Source: Prevotella sp.
GTDB taxonomy: Bacteria; Bacteroidota; Bacteroidia; Bacteroidales; Bacteroidaceae
Assembly (NCBI GenBank): GCA_024690505.1
Contig: JAILPA010000060.1
Location: 1-40,951, forward strand
Direction: 5' to 3'
DNA length: 40,951 bases
Below, piece by piece: positions 27,305-36,057 of the stretch (positions are counted from its first letter, which is position 1; every line of letters starts with the position of its first letter). The notes beneath the pieces were generated by a model, which searched no databases, was not told where the DNA came from, and saw only the letters and a program-made list of their open reading frames with translations. The position numbers and the translations under genes are program-made.

Positions 27305-28957
27305 TTACTTCATTTTGCAAGGGCTCCAAGGCTTCAGGGTCTTGAAGAAGTCGTTGCCCTTGTCGTCGACGAGAATGAAGGCGGGGAAGTCCTCCACTTC
27401 AATCTTCCAGATAGCCTCCATGCCCAGCTCGGGGTACTCCACGCATTCTATGCTCTTGATACTGCTCTGCGACAGCACGGCAGCAGCACCGCCGATGGAG
27501 CCGAGGTAGAAGCCGCCGTATTTCTGGCAAGCGTCGGTTACCTGCTGCGAACGGTTGCCCTTGGCAATCATCACCAGCGAGGCACCCAGGCTCTGGAATT
27601 CGTCCACGTAGGGATCCATGCGGTTAGCCGTGGTGGGGCCCATTGAGCCGCAGGGGTAGCCTTCGGGAGTCTTGGCAGGTCCGGCGTAGAGCACGGGATA
27701 TTTCTTGAAATAGTCGGGCATGGGCTCGCCGGCATCGATGCGTGCCTTCAGCTTTGCGTGGGCAATGTCGCGGGCAACGATGATGGTGCCACGCAGGTTC
27801 ACCCTTGTGCTGACGGGGTACTTCGTCAGTTCCTGGCGTACGGCATCGATGCCCTGGTTCAGGTCTATGACGATGGTGTTCTGCCCCTCGCCAGCCTTAG
27901 CATATTCAGCGGGGATGAGCTCGCCGGGGTTGGAGTCCATCTTCTCCAGCCAAATGCCGTCGCGGTTGATCTTAGCCTTGATGTTGCGGTCGGCCGAGCA
28001 GCTCACGCCCATGCCGATGGGACACGATGCGCCGTGGCGTGGCAGACGTACCACACGGATGTCGTGTGCCATGTATTTTCCGCCGAACTGTGCGCCGAGG
28101 CCAATACGGTGGGCTTCGTCGAGCAATTTGTTCTCCAGGTCAATGTCGCGGAAGGCGCGTCCTGTCTCATCGCCAGTAGTAGGCAGTGAGTCGTAGTATT
28201 TGATGGAGGCCAGTTTCACGGTGAGCAGGTTCTTCTCAGCGCTTGTTCCGCCTATGACGAAGGCGATGTGGTAGGGTGGGCAGGCTGCCGTACCCAGCGA
28301 CTTCATCTTCTCTACGAGGAAGGGAATGAGCGTTCCCTCGTTCTGAATGGTGGCCTTTGTCATGGGGTAGAAGTAGGTCTTGTTGGCCGAGCCGCCGCCC
28401 TTGGCCACCATCACGAAGCGGTATTCTGCGCCTTCGGTGGCCTCAATGTCGATCTGTGCGGGCAGGTTGCAGCGTGTGTTCACCTCTTCATACATAGTCA
28501 GCGGTGCGTTCTGCGAGTAGCGCAGGTTGTCCTGTGTGTAGGTGTTGTAAACGCCAAGGCTCAGTGCCTCCTCGTCTTCAAAGCCCGTCCATACCTGCTG
28601 TCCCTTTTCGCCGTGGATGATGGCGGTGCCAGTGTCCTGGCAGAAAGGCAGTATGCCGCGTGCAGCCACCTCGGCATTGCGCAGGAACTGCAGTGCCACA
28701 TATTTGTCGTTCTCCGATGCCTCGGGGTCGGTCAGTATCTGTGCTACCTGCAGGTTGTGCTCGCGGCGCAGCATGAACTCCACGTCGTGGAAGGCCTGCT
28801 GCGAGAGCAGTGTCAGCGCCTCGCGGCTCACCTTGATAATTTCCTTGCCTTCGAACTGGGTGACGGTCACACCGTCCATTGTCAGAAGCCTATACTCGGT
28901 CTTGTCTTCACCCAGTTGGAACATGGGTGCATACTTGAATGCTGGTGTTGTTGCCAT
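27305..28957 (-). CDS. fumA: Fumarate hydratase, class I (iron-sulfur)
   Basis: Cytoplasmic [4Fe-4S] enzyme interconverting fumarate and malate, in Bacteroidota part of the reductive branch to succinate. I start it at 28957 ([13 protein letters not shown]), giving 550 residues. A longer open frame reaching 29221 runs back over the neighbouring gene and its extra residues are low-complexity Ser/Arg shadow sequence. Likely cluster cysteines are Cys106 (LPFCQDTG), Cys226 (AACPPYH) and Cys312 (ASCPIGMG). The C-terminal domain has [19 protein letters not shown]. The upstream GH43-like gene ends 19 bp before the start. Confidence 0.95.
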   Translation of the reverse strand: MATTPAFKYAPMFQLGEDKTEYRLLTMDGVTVTQFEGKEIIKVSREALTLLSQQAFHDVEFMLRREHNLQVAQILTDPEASENDKYVALQFLRNAEVAARGILPFCQDTGTAIIHGEKGQQVWTGFEDEEALSLGVYNTYTQDNLRYSQNAPLTMYEEVNTRCNLPAQIDIEATEGAEYRFVMVAKGGGSANKTYFYPMTKATIQNEGTLIPFLVEKMKSLGTAACPPYHIAFVIGGTSAEKNLLTVKLASIKYYDSLPTTGDETGRAFRDIDLENKLLDEAHRIGLGAQFGGKYMAHDIRVVRLPRHGASCPIGMGVSCSADRNIKAKINRDGIWLEKMDSNPGELIPAEYAKAGEGQNTIVIDLNQGIDAVRQELTKYPVSTRVNLRGTIIVARDIAHAKLKARIDAGEPMPDYFKKYPVLYAGPAKTPEGYPCGSMGPTTANRMDPYVDEFQSLGASLVMIAKGNRSQQVTDACQKYGGFYLGSIGGAAAVLSQSSIKSIECVEYPELGMEAIWKIEVEDFPAFILVDDKGNDFFKTLKPWSPCKMK

Positions 28958-28976
28958 AGTAATTATGATTTGTTGT

Positions 28977-30047
28977 TTAACGTTTTTTCTTTTCCTCTTG
29001 TGCCGACCACCGCAACAGACGCTTGTACTCCTTCTTGGTGAGTCGCATAAACGAGCCGTGCTGAGGCGCGGTGACGCCCTCAATGTCGACGGGATTGCTG
29101 AAGTTGCGCAGGTGTTCGTCGGCCTGACAGATGCGATAGCGGCGCGGCTTGTCGCTGTACTGGATGTAGGCCACGCGCCATGTGCTGTCGCCGATGAGCT
29201 GGAAGGCCGAGCTGCCCTCACACTTCTTGCGTCCCTCGAAGCTTACGTAGTCGTGCTCCACTGGCTCGCCCCATCCGTAAGTCAGGTGCTGGCTGGTGGC
29301 GGTGTAGATGCCGGGCTTTCCTCCCTCCTTCTTGATGAGCATGTGGTAGAGGCCGTCGCTGGGCAGGAAGTTAATGTCGGCATCGATGGTGGCATAGCCC
29401 CAGTCGAAGAGCAGTCGTGGCTGCGTCATTCGTGTAAAGCTGCGGTCGGCGTATGAATAGTACATGCGGTCGTACTGCTCTTCGGCTCGGTTCCACATGG
29501 AGTAGTAGACGAGATAGCCCCCACGGGTGCCGTCTTCCCACTGGTGGTTAGGGTCCCAGAATATCTGCGGAGCCCATACGCGGTTGATGGTGCTCCAGTC
29601 TTTATAGACACTCTCGGCCTGCGGGTCCATGAAGATGCCAGGCCCCTTGCGATAGTCGAAGGTGACGCTAGTCCAGTGAATCAGGTCGCGGCTCTTCAGC
29701 AGGTTGATGCCGTAGTTGTCCCAATCGGCCTGCTTGCCCAGTTTCTTTGTCATCGAGTTGTTCATGTCGGTGGTGACCATCAGGTAGCCTTTGCCATCGG
29801 CAGCACGACAGATGTAGGCGTCGCGTTGCCCTCCCTCAATGCCGGCGTGCTCTTTGGGATCCATCACTGGTTCGCCGTCCAGGATGTCTTCATAGTGATA
29901 GCCGTCGCGGCTTACGGCATAAGCCGTCCACTGTCCGCGGTCGCTCATGTGGCAATACAGGTAGCCATAGTCGCCCCGTTGCAGGTTTTGTGCTGTGGTT
30001 GCAAAGGTGCATAGCACCATTGCCGAAAGAAGGAAGAAACGTTTCAT
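28977..30047 (-). CDS. Secreted GH43-like glycosidase
   Basis: A 356 residue secreted protein with a signal peptide ([19 protein letters not shown]). The repeated pattern of aromatic strands ([55 protein letters not shown] stretches) fits a five-bladed beta-propeller of the GH43/arabinosidase kind. Candidate catalytic acids are the Asp in [10 protein letters not shown], Asp in IDADINFL and Glu in CEGSSAF. Relatives act on arabinose- or galactose-containing side chains, but the substrate cannot be read here. It stands alone, with no uptake genes, upstream of fumA. Confidence 0.75.
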   Translation of the reverse strand: MKRFFLLSAMVLCTFATTAQNLQRGDYGYLYCHMSDRGQWTAYAVSRDGYHYEDILDGEPVMDPKEHAGIEGGQRDAYICRAADGKGYLMVTTDMNNSMTKKLGKQADWDNYGINLLKSRDLIHWTSVTFDYRKGPGIFMDPQAESVYKDWSTINRVWAPQIFWDPNHQWEDGTRGGYLVYYSMWNRAEEQYDRMYYSYADRSFTRMTQPRLLFDWGYATIDADINFLPSDGLYHMLIKKEGGKPGIYTATSQHLTYGWGEPVEHDYVSFEGRKKCEGSSAFQLIGDSTWRVAYIQYSDKPRRYRICQADEHLRNFSNPVDIEGVTAPQHGSFMRLTKKEYKRLLRWSAQEEKKKR

Positions 30048-30050
30048 GGT

Positions 30051-30059
30051 GCAAAATTA
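30051..30059 (-). promoter_or_regulatory. Possible -7 element of the GH43-like gene
   Basis: TAATTTTGC on the minus strand matches TAnnTTTG but ends only 3-4 bp before the ATG at 30047, so transcripts would be essentially leaderless. No TTTG -33 is found. Low confidence. Confidence 0.3.
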
Positions 30060-30143
30060 ACTCATTTTGTCCGTATATCTTTATGCCATCGGCATGTTTC
30101 TTCTTGTTTTTCTGATTATTTAACGCTTTTGGTGTCCCTTTCC

Positions 30144-30176
30144 CTTGGTGGGTATGGAAAAAAGTCGTATATTTGC
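30144..30176 (+). promoter_or_regulatory. Promoter of the ATPase/DUF4435 cassette
   Basis: -33 CTTG (30144-30147, one mismatch to TTTG), an exact 20 bp spacer, and -7 TATATTTGC (30168-30176). The leader to the ATPase start is about 25 nt. Confidence 0.7.
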
Positions 30177-30206
30177 CGAAGAATGATAACCAAGACCTAA
30201 AGCGCT

Positions 30207-31040
30207 ATGCAGAAATTTGCCGACTATATCAAGAAAATAGAAATCGACTCGCTGTGGAGTGGGAAGAAGCATATTATGTGGGAACTTGACCCCCGGGTGA
30301 ACATCCTGAGCGGCATTAACGGTCAGGGAAAATCCACCATTCTGAACAAGGTGGTGAAGGGGTTGGCACAGGGTGGCGAGTTCCCCAGCCACATGCTGAA
30401 GGGCGTCCGCATCGACGTGATGCCCGAAGACGCCAAGTGGATTCGCTACGACATGATTCGCTCGCTCGACTCCAGCCTCTCGCAGGTCTTTGCCGACGAG
30501 GAGGGTGTCCTTCGTCAGGTGCTCCCCGTCATCAAGGGCGGCGGCGGCTCACTGCTCGATTTCCAGCTCTATCAGCTACAGCGCAAGTACCTCGACTATC
30601 AGGTGAACATTGGCAACCGCATGATTGCCGAGCTCCAGCAAGGCCATGCCGATGCTGCACAGCAGCTGTCGCAGAAAAAGACTCGTTTCCAGGATATTAT
30701 CGATGATTTGTTCGAGGAAACCGGGAAGCACATCGTGCGCACCGAGAACGAGATCCGCTTCACCCAGATTGGCGAAATGCTGACCCCCTACCAGCTGAGT
30801 AGTGGCGAGAAGCAGATACTTGTCATCCTGCTTACTGTGCTCGTCGAGGACGACCTGCCCTACGTGCTCTTCATGGATGAGCCCGAGGTAAGCTTGCACA
30901 TAGAGTGGCAGAAACGGCTGATAGACCTCATCTTGGAACTCAACCCCCAGGTACAGATTATCCTCACCACCCACTCACCGGCTGTCATTATGAACGGCTG
31001 GATAGACCGTGTGACAGAGGTGAGCGACATCACCACCTAA
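30207..31040 (+). CDS. ABC/SMC-type AAA ATPase, AriA-like
   Basis: Cytoplasmic ATPase of 277 residues with an ABC-type nucleotide-binding fold. Walker A is GINGQGKS (36-43), the signature LSSGEKQ (197-203), Walker B VLFMDEPEVSLH (220-231, Asp224-Glu225) and the H-loop TTHSP (254-258). A charged helical insertion lies at about 115-185. It resembles the AAA_15/AAA_21 ATPases that pair with TOPRIM effectors. A DUF4435 gene starts 12 bp downstream, the pairing seen in PARIS (AriA-AriB). It appears shorter than the described AriA proteins, with less coiled-coil insertion. Role as an anti-phage sensor is inference; a housekeeping function of the widespread Bacteroidota pair is possible. Confidence 0.85.
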   Translation: MQKFADYIKKIEIDSLWSGKKHIMWELDPRVNILSGINGQGKSTILNKVVKGLAQGGEFPSHMLKGVRIDVMPEDAKWIRYDMIRSLDSSLSQVFADEEGVLRQVLPVIKGGGGSLLDFQLYQLQRKYLDYQVNIGNRMIAELQQGHADAAQQLSQKKTRFQDIIDDLFEETGKHIVRTENEIRFTQIGEMLTPYQLSSGEKQILVILLTVLVEDDLPYVLFMDEPEVSLHIEWQKRLIDLILELNPQVQIILTTHSPAVIMNGWIDRVTEVSDITT

Positions 31041-31052
31041 CATCCCGTTGCC

Positions 31053-32108
31053 ATGGCCAACCGACTGAGAGACAACGTCAGCAGCCAGTACATCGAGGCT
31101 GCCAATGCCATGCGTGGGAAGAAACAGCCCCGCAGGGTGGTAGCCTATGTCGAGAGCTACGACGACATCTATTTCTGGCGCACCGTGCTCAGCCGTTTCG
31201 AGACGCCCGAACGCTATTTCGAGGTGATGCTCCCCTCGAAGATAAACCTGACAAAAGGGAAAAAGTCGGTGCTGATGAACCTGCCGACGGGGAGCGAAGG
31301 GGGACTCCTCCAGGGGGATGGGGAGAAGGCCTTCGGCCCTTACATGATAGCCTGTGTCGATGCCGACTACGACTACCTGATGCAAGGTGCCACCGAACAG
31401 TCGCGCAAAGTGCTGCAGAGCCCCTACGTCTTCCACACCTACGTTTATGCCATAGAGAACTTCCAGTGCTATGCCCCTTCACTCCACGACGTCTGCGTGG
31501 CAGTCACCCTGAACGACCACCGTATCTTCAGCTTCACCGACTATTTCGCTCAGTTCTCAGAGGCTATCTTCCCCCTCTTCGTGTGGAGCATCATGCTCTA
31601 TCGCAACGGCCATTACCCCAAGTTCTCCATCTCCGACTTCTGCCGCATCTGCGACCCTGGTGGTTTTAACGTGCAGAAGCCCGAGCCTTCCTTACAGAAT
31701 GTGAAGCGCAAGGTAGGCGTGAAGATACGCGAACTGCAGCGCATGTTCCCCAATGCCAAAGACGAGTACCTGCAGCTGAAGGCCGAGATGCGCACCCTGG
31801 GAGTCACGCCCCAGACCACCTACCTCTATATTCAAGGCCATCACCTGTTCGACAATGTGGTGGCACCCATACTGACGAAGGTGTGCAACCAGCTTCGCCA
31901 GGAGCGCCAGCAGGAAATCTACCATGCGCAGGCTCACCACACACAGAAGCGCAACGAGATGTCGTGCTATGAGAATTCTCGTCAGGACATCAAGACTATG
32001 CTCAAGAAGAACACCGGATATCAGGGCAGCCACCGCTTCCTCCAGTTGCAGGACGACATTGCCCGTTTCCTCCACAATATGTGGCCAGCGGAGGCTTCTG
32101 GTGCATGA
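31053..32108 (+). CDS. DUF4435 (TOPRIM-like) protein, AriB-like
   Basis: A 351 residue protein with DUF4435 hallmarks: VVAYVESYDDIYFW (Glu34, acidic TOPRIM-type start), KGKKSVLMNL (69-77), IACVDADYDYL (Asp103, Asp105) and the Tyr/Glu motif YVYAIENFQCY (130-140). The Glu and DxD pair are the metal-binding residues of TOPRIM nucleases, so it is the likely effector of the cassette with the upstream ATPase. The C-terminal half is helical and rich in Gln and His (QAHHTQKRNEM). Residues about 78-93 (LPTGSEGGLLQGDGEKAFG) look like a G-rich insertion between the two motif blocks. Effector activity has not been shown for this version. Confidence 0.85.
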   Translation: MANRLRDNVSSQYIEAANAMRGKKQPRRVVAYVESYDDIYFWRTVLSRFETPERYFEVMLPSKINLTKGKKSVLMNLPTGSEGGLLQGDGEKAFGPYMIACVDADYDYLMQGATEQSRKVLQSPYVFHTYVYAIENFQCYAPSLHDVCVAVTLNDHRIFSFTDYFAQFSEAIFPLFVWSIMLYRNGHYPKFSISDFCRICDPGGFNVQKPEPSLQNVKRKVGVKIRELQRMFPNAKDEYLQLKAEMRTLGVTPQTTYLYIQGHHLFDNVVAPILTKVCNQLRQERQQEIYHAQAHHTQKRNEMSCYENSRQDIKTMLKKNTGYQGSHRFLQLQDDIARFLHNMWPAEASGA

Positions 32109-32243
32109 GAAACGAGAAACGAGGAATTTCAATCATTTCTTTCAGCGTTTTTCTTCTGCCTTTCTCATTACATGTAACTTCGCATCGCCACATTTCTCTT
32201 TTGACTGGCAAAAGCTCCTGCTTATCTGATCAGTGGAGGATGG

Positions 32244-32801
32244 GTGAAGGGACATTGCAGAGGCAATCCAAATGAAGGTGATACAAGTAGTCTTGTTGAG
32301 GAAATCAACAAAAAGGAAGAGATTGTCGAGCAGAAAGACAATCTGGCCGAGCAGTTGAGCCAAGTCACTAAGAATGTGGGCGATGTGAAAGAAATCGTTG
32401 ACAACCCCGAAGCGGCCATTGAGAATTTGAAGAAAATCGTGTTAGCCGTTAAAGCAGCTGGCCAGAGTACCGACAATGCCGTAACAGCCATCACTAATGC
32501 CATTCTTGACAGCCGCAATGTTGTCTTTACGAACAAGCTGGATGATGAGTCACTCAAACAGTTGCAGACTAAGTACAATTCATATTACCAGCAGGAAGAA
32601 ACACTGTTCAAGAGTCATGGCAGAGACATCTCTCAGATGCTTGAACGGAACAAAGACAGGTGCTATGAGATTATCAACAAGGGCGATGGCGTCTATTTCG
32701 GGAGAAAAACGTTCATGCGGTTGTACATCGCCTTTCGCACCTTCTTTGGCATCATCCTCTTGGAGATAGTTTATGGGATAGTGAAGTGGCTTGGCATTTG
32801 A
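32244..32801 (+). CDS. Coiled-coil protein with C-terminal membrane segment, possibly 5'-truncated
   Basis: No family recognised. It would start at a GTG; the frame is open upstream to a stop at 32202-32204, with coding-like residues (LISGGWVKGHCRGNPNEG) before that start, so the gene may be a truncated remnant. Visible parts are a Glu/Lys/Gln coiled coil (about 14-70, SLVEEINKKEEIVEQKDNL), a helical middle (LKQLQTKYNSYYQQEE) and a C-terminal hydrophobic segment (FRTFFGIILLEIVYGIVKW). It follows the ATPase/DUF4435 cassette by 135 bp containing a GAGAAAC repeat. The stop codon sits inside a perfect hairpin. Coiled-coil tails of plasmid mobilisation proteins are one alternative, unproven. Confidence 0.5.
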   Translation: MKGHCRGNPNEGDTSSLVEEINKKEEIVEQKDNLAEQLSQVTKNVGDVKEIVDNPEAAIENLKKIVLAVKAAGQSTDNAVTAITNAILDSRNVVFTNKLDDESLKQLQTKYNSYYQQEETLFKSHGRDISQMLERNKDRCYEIINKGDGVYFGRKTFMRLYIAFRTFFGIILLEIVYGIVKWLGI

Positions 32802-32816
32802 AAATTGCCAAGCCAC
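32786..32816 (+). terminator. Hairpin spanning the stop codon of the coiled-coil gene
   Basis: GTGGCTTGGCA (32786-32796) and TGCCAAGCCAC (32806-32816) form a perfect 11 bp stem with a 9 nt loop; the TGA stop is in the loop. There is no T run after it, so it may protect or process the mRNA end rather than terminate. Confidence 0.6.
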
Positions 32817-32909
32817 ACAACATAAGTAATGTGTTACTCAAATATAGTTGGTAAAATCTCGAATTCTCCAACCTCCTCTCGTATGTGAGCATTCTGTGCG
32901 CTGCATGTT

Positions 32910-33554
32910 TTATTGTAAGTACGGATTGTTCTCCTTCTCATATCCTATGGTTGTCTTCTTCCCGTGTCCCGGATATATGAATGTTTCGTCAGGAAGCAAT
33001 TCCGTGATGAATTTCAGACTAGCATTCAACTCGTCACGATTTCCGCCCGGCAAGTCTGAACGTCCAATCCCTTTGCAGAATAATGTGTCACCAGAGAAAG
33101 CAATCCCTTCTGCTTCGCAATAGAAGAACACAGAGCCAGGCGAATGCCCTGGCGTGTGGATTACTCGCAATTCATGATTGCCAAAACGTATGAGTTCATT
33201 ATCCGTCAGATAATGTGCTGGCATAGGTAGTGGATAGGGATACTCTTTGTAAATCTCATCTATCCGTTCCCGCAGTTGTACGGTCATTAGTTCCTTGTCG
33301 CCCTTATGCACCTCAGGCAGCAGTTCAAAATGTTCGTGAATCAAGTCATTGCCATATACATGGTCGTGGTGGGCATGGGTCAGGAGCAGACGGACAAGGC
33401 GCAGTTGTTCCTTCTCAATATACTCCAACAGATGCCGCCGCTCATTCGGATAATAGGCACCACAATCGACAATCACCGCCTCACCCGTCTCGTCTGAAAG
33501 AACATGCGTACATACCTCGCATGGATTCATCATCCACTTCTTCAACTTAATCAT
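32910..33554 (-). CDS. MBL-fold metallohydrolase (glyoxalase II-like)
   Basis: Cytoplasmic metallo-beta-lactamase-fold hydrolase, 214 residues, dinuclear metal. The ligands are THAHHDH (His60, His62, Asp64, His65), His137 in HTPGHSPGS, Asp156 in SGDTLF and His197 in YPGHGKKTTIGYE. GRSDLPGG is the usual glyoxalase-II-like loop. It overlaps the sirtuin gene by 4 bp (ATGA), so the two are translationally coupled. Thioester hydrolysis is the likely chemistry for this subgroup. An acyl-group role next to a sirtuin would be consistent, but this is inference. Confidence 0.9.
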   Translation of the reverse strand: MIKLKKWMMNPCEVCTHVLSDETGEAVIVDCGAYYPNERRHLLEYIEKEQLRLVRLLLTHAHHDHVYGNDLIHEHFELLPEVHKGDKELMTVQLRERIDEIYKEYPYPLPMPAHYLTDNELIRFGNHELRVIHTPGHSPGSVFFYCEAEGIAFSGDTLFCKGIGRSDLPGGNRDELNASLKFITELLPDETFIYPGHGKKTTIGYEKENNPYLQ

Positions 33555-34249
33555 AATTCTGCCAGTTTCTGTTTAAGAATGTCAATGCCAGTCACTGCTG
33601 ACGTCTTAATATGCTTAAATCCGCACAAGTCTTGCTTATAGAAATCGCCTGGGTCTATGATATAGCAGGGTATCTTCCAAGGAACAGACTCAATTAATGT
33701 GGCAGCGGGATAGACCACCAACGACGTTCCGATAATTACAAAGATGTCAGCCTCCTTGCATATCCACTTCGCCTCAGTCATGTTCGGCACATTTTCACCA
33801 AAGAACACAATATACGGACGTAGCTGAGATCCGTCAGCCGCTTTGACTCCAATCTCTATATGCTGGTCAAGTGGCATTTCCTTGATGCATCTTTCATCAT
33901 TCGGATTGTTCGACCCTGTGACCTTCTTCAGTTCTCCATGCAAATGCAGCACGCTGGTTGAACCAGCCCTCTCGTGGAGGTCATCAACATTCTGTGTGAT
34001 GATACTCACCTTGTACTGCTTTTCCAATTCGGCCAACACCTTATGAGCGTGATTAGGTTCAACCATCAAAAGGTTCTTCCTTCGCTCATTATAGAATTCC
34101 AACACTTTAGCTCTGTTCTTGCGATATCCCTGAATACTTGCAAGTTCCTCCGCATTCACTTCCGTCCACAGTCCATTATTGTCTCTGAAAGTTGAGAGAC
34201 CGCTCTCTGCACTGATGCCTGCGCCAGTTAATACTACGATATGCTTCAT
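33551..34249 (-). CDS. Sirtuin (NAD-dependent protein deacylase), zinc-site-less
   Basis: SIR2-fold NAD-dependent deacylase of 232 residues. Motifs are GAGISAESGLSTFRD (9-23), TQNVDDLHERAG (85-96) and the catalytic His104 in HLHGEL; IIGTSLVVYPAA near 173-183 closes the NAD site. Tyr53 and Arg56 (EFYNERR) match the Tyr-x-x-Arg pair that recognises succinyl-type groups in class III sirtuins. Oddity: the usual four zinc-binding cysteines between the HG motif and the LRPYIVFFGE segment are absent (only Cys121 there). Possible activities are desuccinylation or ADP-ribosyl transfer. The downstream MBL hydrolase gene is coupled by overlap. Confidence 0.88.
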   Translation of the reverse strand: MKHIVVLTGAGISAESGLSTFRDNNGLWTEVNAEELASIQGYRKNRAKVLEFYNERRKNLLMVEPNHAHKVLAELEKQYKVSIITQNVDDLHERAGSTSVLHLHGELKKVTGSNNPNDERCIKEMPLDQHIEIGVKAADGSQLRPYIVFFGENVPNMTEAKWICKEADIFVIIGTSLVVYPAATLIESVPWKIPCYIIDPGDFYKQDLCGFKHIKTSAVTGIDILKQKLAEL

Positions 34250-34288
34250 ATTGTTTCTTACTATCTTTCACGGTGCGAAGGTATAACA

Positions 34289-35164
34289 TTATCTGCAAAA
34301 TGTAGCATAATGCTCTTCTAAATAAACACTCAATCTGCCATAATCAGCTTCCTTGAGAAGGACTTGCTTGTCTTTGTCAAGCAGATAGATGCAGGGTAAC
34401 CGCTGTATGTCGTATAATCGATTTCTGTAGATGACACCTCCCTTGTCGATACCTGTTAGCCACGAAGAAGGATATTTATGCTTCTTCCATTCTTTGAAGT
34501 CTGCATCGGGTGCAACTGCCAAGACACTTAACAGCCCTTTTTTCTGCAAGTTTTGTATAAGTGTATTACCAATCATCGCCTTTTCTGCATGACAGCAAAG
34601 TGAGCAATCTGGGTTGTTGAATACGAGCAACAATAGTGGCGCATCCACATCATACAACTTATGTTGATTATCTTCCTTATCTACATAGCAGAAATCGTTT
34701 GTAGGTTTCCCTATCTGATTCTTACTCATCATCTTCACTCGCTCCATTGGTATCAACTTCATAACCGAGTCAGCGTCAGATGTAACGACTTCGGTCATCA
34801 ACCGCAAGTATATGTCCTCGTTATAGTGAGGAGAAGAGGAATCGTAAAGTATCTGGTCTAACCAATACAGGATTCGTCCGAAGGTTTGTTCATTCTTGTA
34901 TGCTAACGACACAAACGACTTGATACTATTACTTTGCAAGTTAGTCGTCTCCTGCTTTAGCAAGTACAGATAGTCCAGCAGTAATCTTGGGCTTTGGAAG
35001 TTGGCTGTGTCACCAATGCTTTGCTCGTTCCAAAAATGACTGACCATATAAGCAATCCTTCCTTGCCTGTCACCAATGCTGTCTGGTGGAACAGGGTAAC
35101 TGAATGACTGTGCCAACGCTGCGCAAGGACAGGCAAGGAGGAATAATAGCTGCCAGCGTTTCAT
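34289..35164 (-). CDS. DUF5106-like secreted protein with thioredoxin fold
   Basis: A 291 residue exported protein (signal MKRWQLLFLLACPCAALA). The N-terminal helical region (about 30-150) resembles the DUF5106 domain found in front of thioredoxin-like folds in Bacteroidota. The C-terminal domain has a thioredoxin pattern: LLLLVFNNPDCSLCCHAEK with CxxC at 187-190 (a third Cys follows directly) and a cis-Pro segment RLPCIYLLD (Pro257). Last gene of the five-gene operon; start overlaps the barrel protein stop by 4 bp (ATGA). It may act on disulfides of the partner proteins, notably the cysteine-containing lipase; that is inference. Confidence 0.8.
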   Translation of the reverse strand: MKRWQLLFLLACPCAALAQSFSYPVPPDSIGDRQGRIAYMVSHFWNEQSIGDTANFQSPRLLLDYLYLLKQETTNLQSNSIKSFVSLAYKNEQTFGRILYWLDQILYDSSSPHYNEDIYLRLMTEVVTSDADSVMKLIPMERVKMMSKNQIGKPTNDFCYVDKEDNQHKLYDVDAPLLLLVFNNPDCSLCCHAEKAMIGNTLIQNLQKKGLLSVLAVAPDADFKEWKKHKYPSSWLTGIDKGGVIYRNRLYDIQRLPCIYLLDKDKQVLLKEADYGRLSVYLEEHYATFCR

Positions 35165-36057
35165 TTCTTTTTGGACGGTATTCGGAATGTGTAGCCAAGT
35201 GTTACGGCAAAGTCGCTCTTAGTACCATATTGCAGTCCAATGTCGAGACTGCCTGGGCCGACAAACCAGCAACCGCCAGCCAACAATCGGAGTTCAAAAA
35301 AACTCTCAGGAGCAAACGACCAGGACACACCTGCTCCGGCATATGGAGCAAGGTTCACATTTTTAATTCGGAAAGGCAGATAGGCACGGCTGTCAACACC
35401 GACATCTCCTGTGAATCGACTTTCTCCTTCTTCGGGTTTATTTCCACCTAAGTTAAGAGTAACCGAAGCGTCAAGCAGATTCTCATACAGATAAGTGCCA
35501 CCCCGCAGGTTGAGTGAATAACTGGTACTGCCATTTCCACCATTTAGCATACCACCTACATAATAGAATACTTTTGTCTCACCGCTGCGTTTTAGTTCTA
35601 AAGGCAGATAATCCTCTATTCGAAGACTGTCATTGTTCCATTTTTCAAGGCATTTCACATTGTTGCCGTCGGTTATCCACAATTCACGTCCTTGACCGCC
35701 AGTATTAAGCGTCATATCATATCCAGTAAACTCTTGCGCCACTTTGGTAAGAACTTCCTGCTTTTGATTCTCTGGCAAAGAAGCATAGTCGGAGTTCGTC
35801 ATCAGATGCAGTTTATTTTCTTTAGCAAAGCCGCCACGCAGGTATTTCACCACCATTGTGTCAGACAGACTTTTATACTTCGGTTCTTCCTTCTTTGAAG
35901 CCAAGACCATGGTGTCTTTCTTCTCAGGTTCCGCCTTCTTCTGTGCCCCTGTGGTTCGCACCCTATTACGGCTGTTGTTCCTCCGAGTTTGTGCTTCAGC
36001 GAAAACACAAGTTGCCAGCAGCAAGACGCATAATGCTATGATTCTTTTCTTTTTCAT
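35161..36057 (-). CDS. Outer-membrane beta-barrel-like protein
   Basis: A 298 residue protein with a signal peptide (1-23, ending FAEA). A basic, disordered N-terminal stretch follows (RRNNSRNRVRTTGAQKKAEP). The second half alternates in the manner of a small membrane barrel (YSLNLRGGTYLYENLLDASVTLNLGG, DIGLQYGTKSDFAVTLGYTFRIP), ending in an aromatic-terminated strand near the C-terminus followed by PSKKK. No enzymatic motif. Start and stop overlap its neighbours by 4 bp on both sides, so it is firmly inside the operon. Function unknown. Confidence 0.7.
   Translation of the reverse strand: MKKKRIIALCVLLLATCVFAEAQTRRNNSRNRVRTTGAQKKAEPEKKDTMVLASKKEEPKYKSLSDTMVVKYLRGGFAKENKLHLMTNSDYASLPENQKQEVLTKVAQEFTGYDMTLNTGGQGRELWITDGNNVKCLEKWNNDSLRIEDYLPLELKRSGETKVFYYVGGMLNGGNGSTSYSLNLRGGTYLYENLLDASVTLNLGGNKPEEGESRFTGDVGVDSRAYLPFRIKNVNLAPYAGAGVSWSFAPESFFELRLLAGGCWFVGPGSLDIGLQYGTKSDFAVTLGYTFRIPSKKK

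Noticed and set aside
27305..29221. Longer fumarase start at 29221
   Set aside because: The extra 88 residues are low-complexity Ser/Arg/Thr sequence read from the opposite frame of the GH43-like gene; the family starts at [13 protein letters not shown] (28957).
28268..29456. Long plus-strand ORFs of 257 and 279 residues
   Set aside because: They are antisense to fumarase and the GH43-like gene, whose conserved motifs are intact.
30905..31669. 254 residue plus-strand ORF overlapping the ATPase and DUF4435 genes
   Set aside because: It is a shifted-frame shadow of two genes with clear motifs; its composition is Arg/His/Pro-rich.
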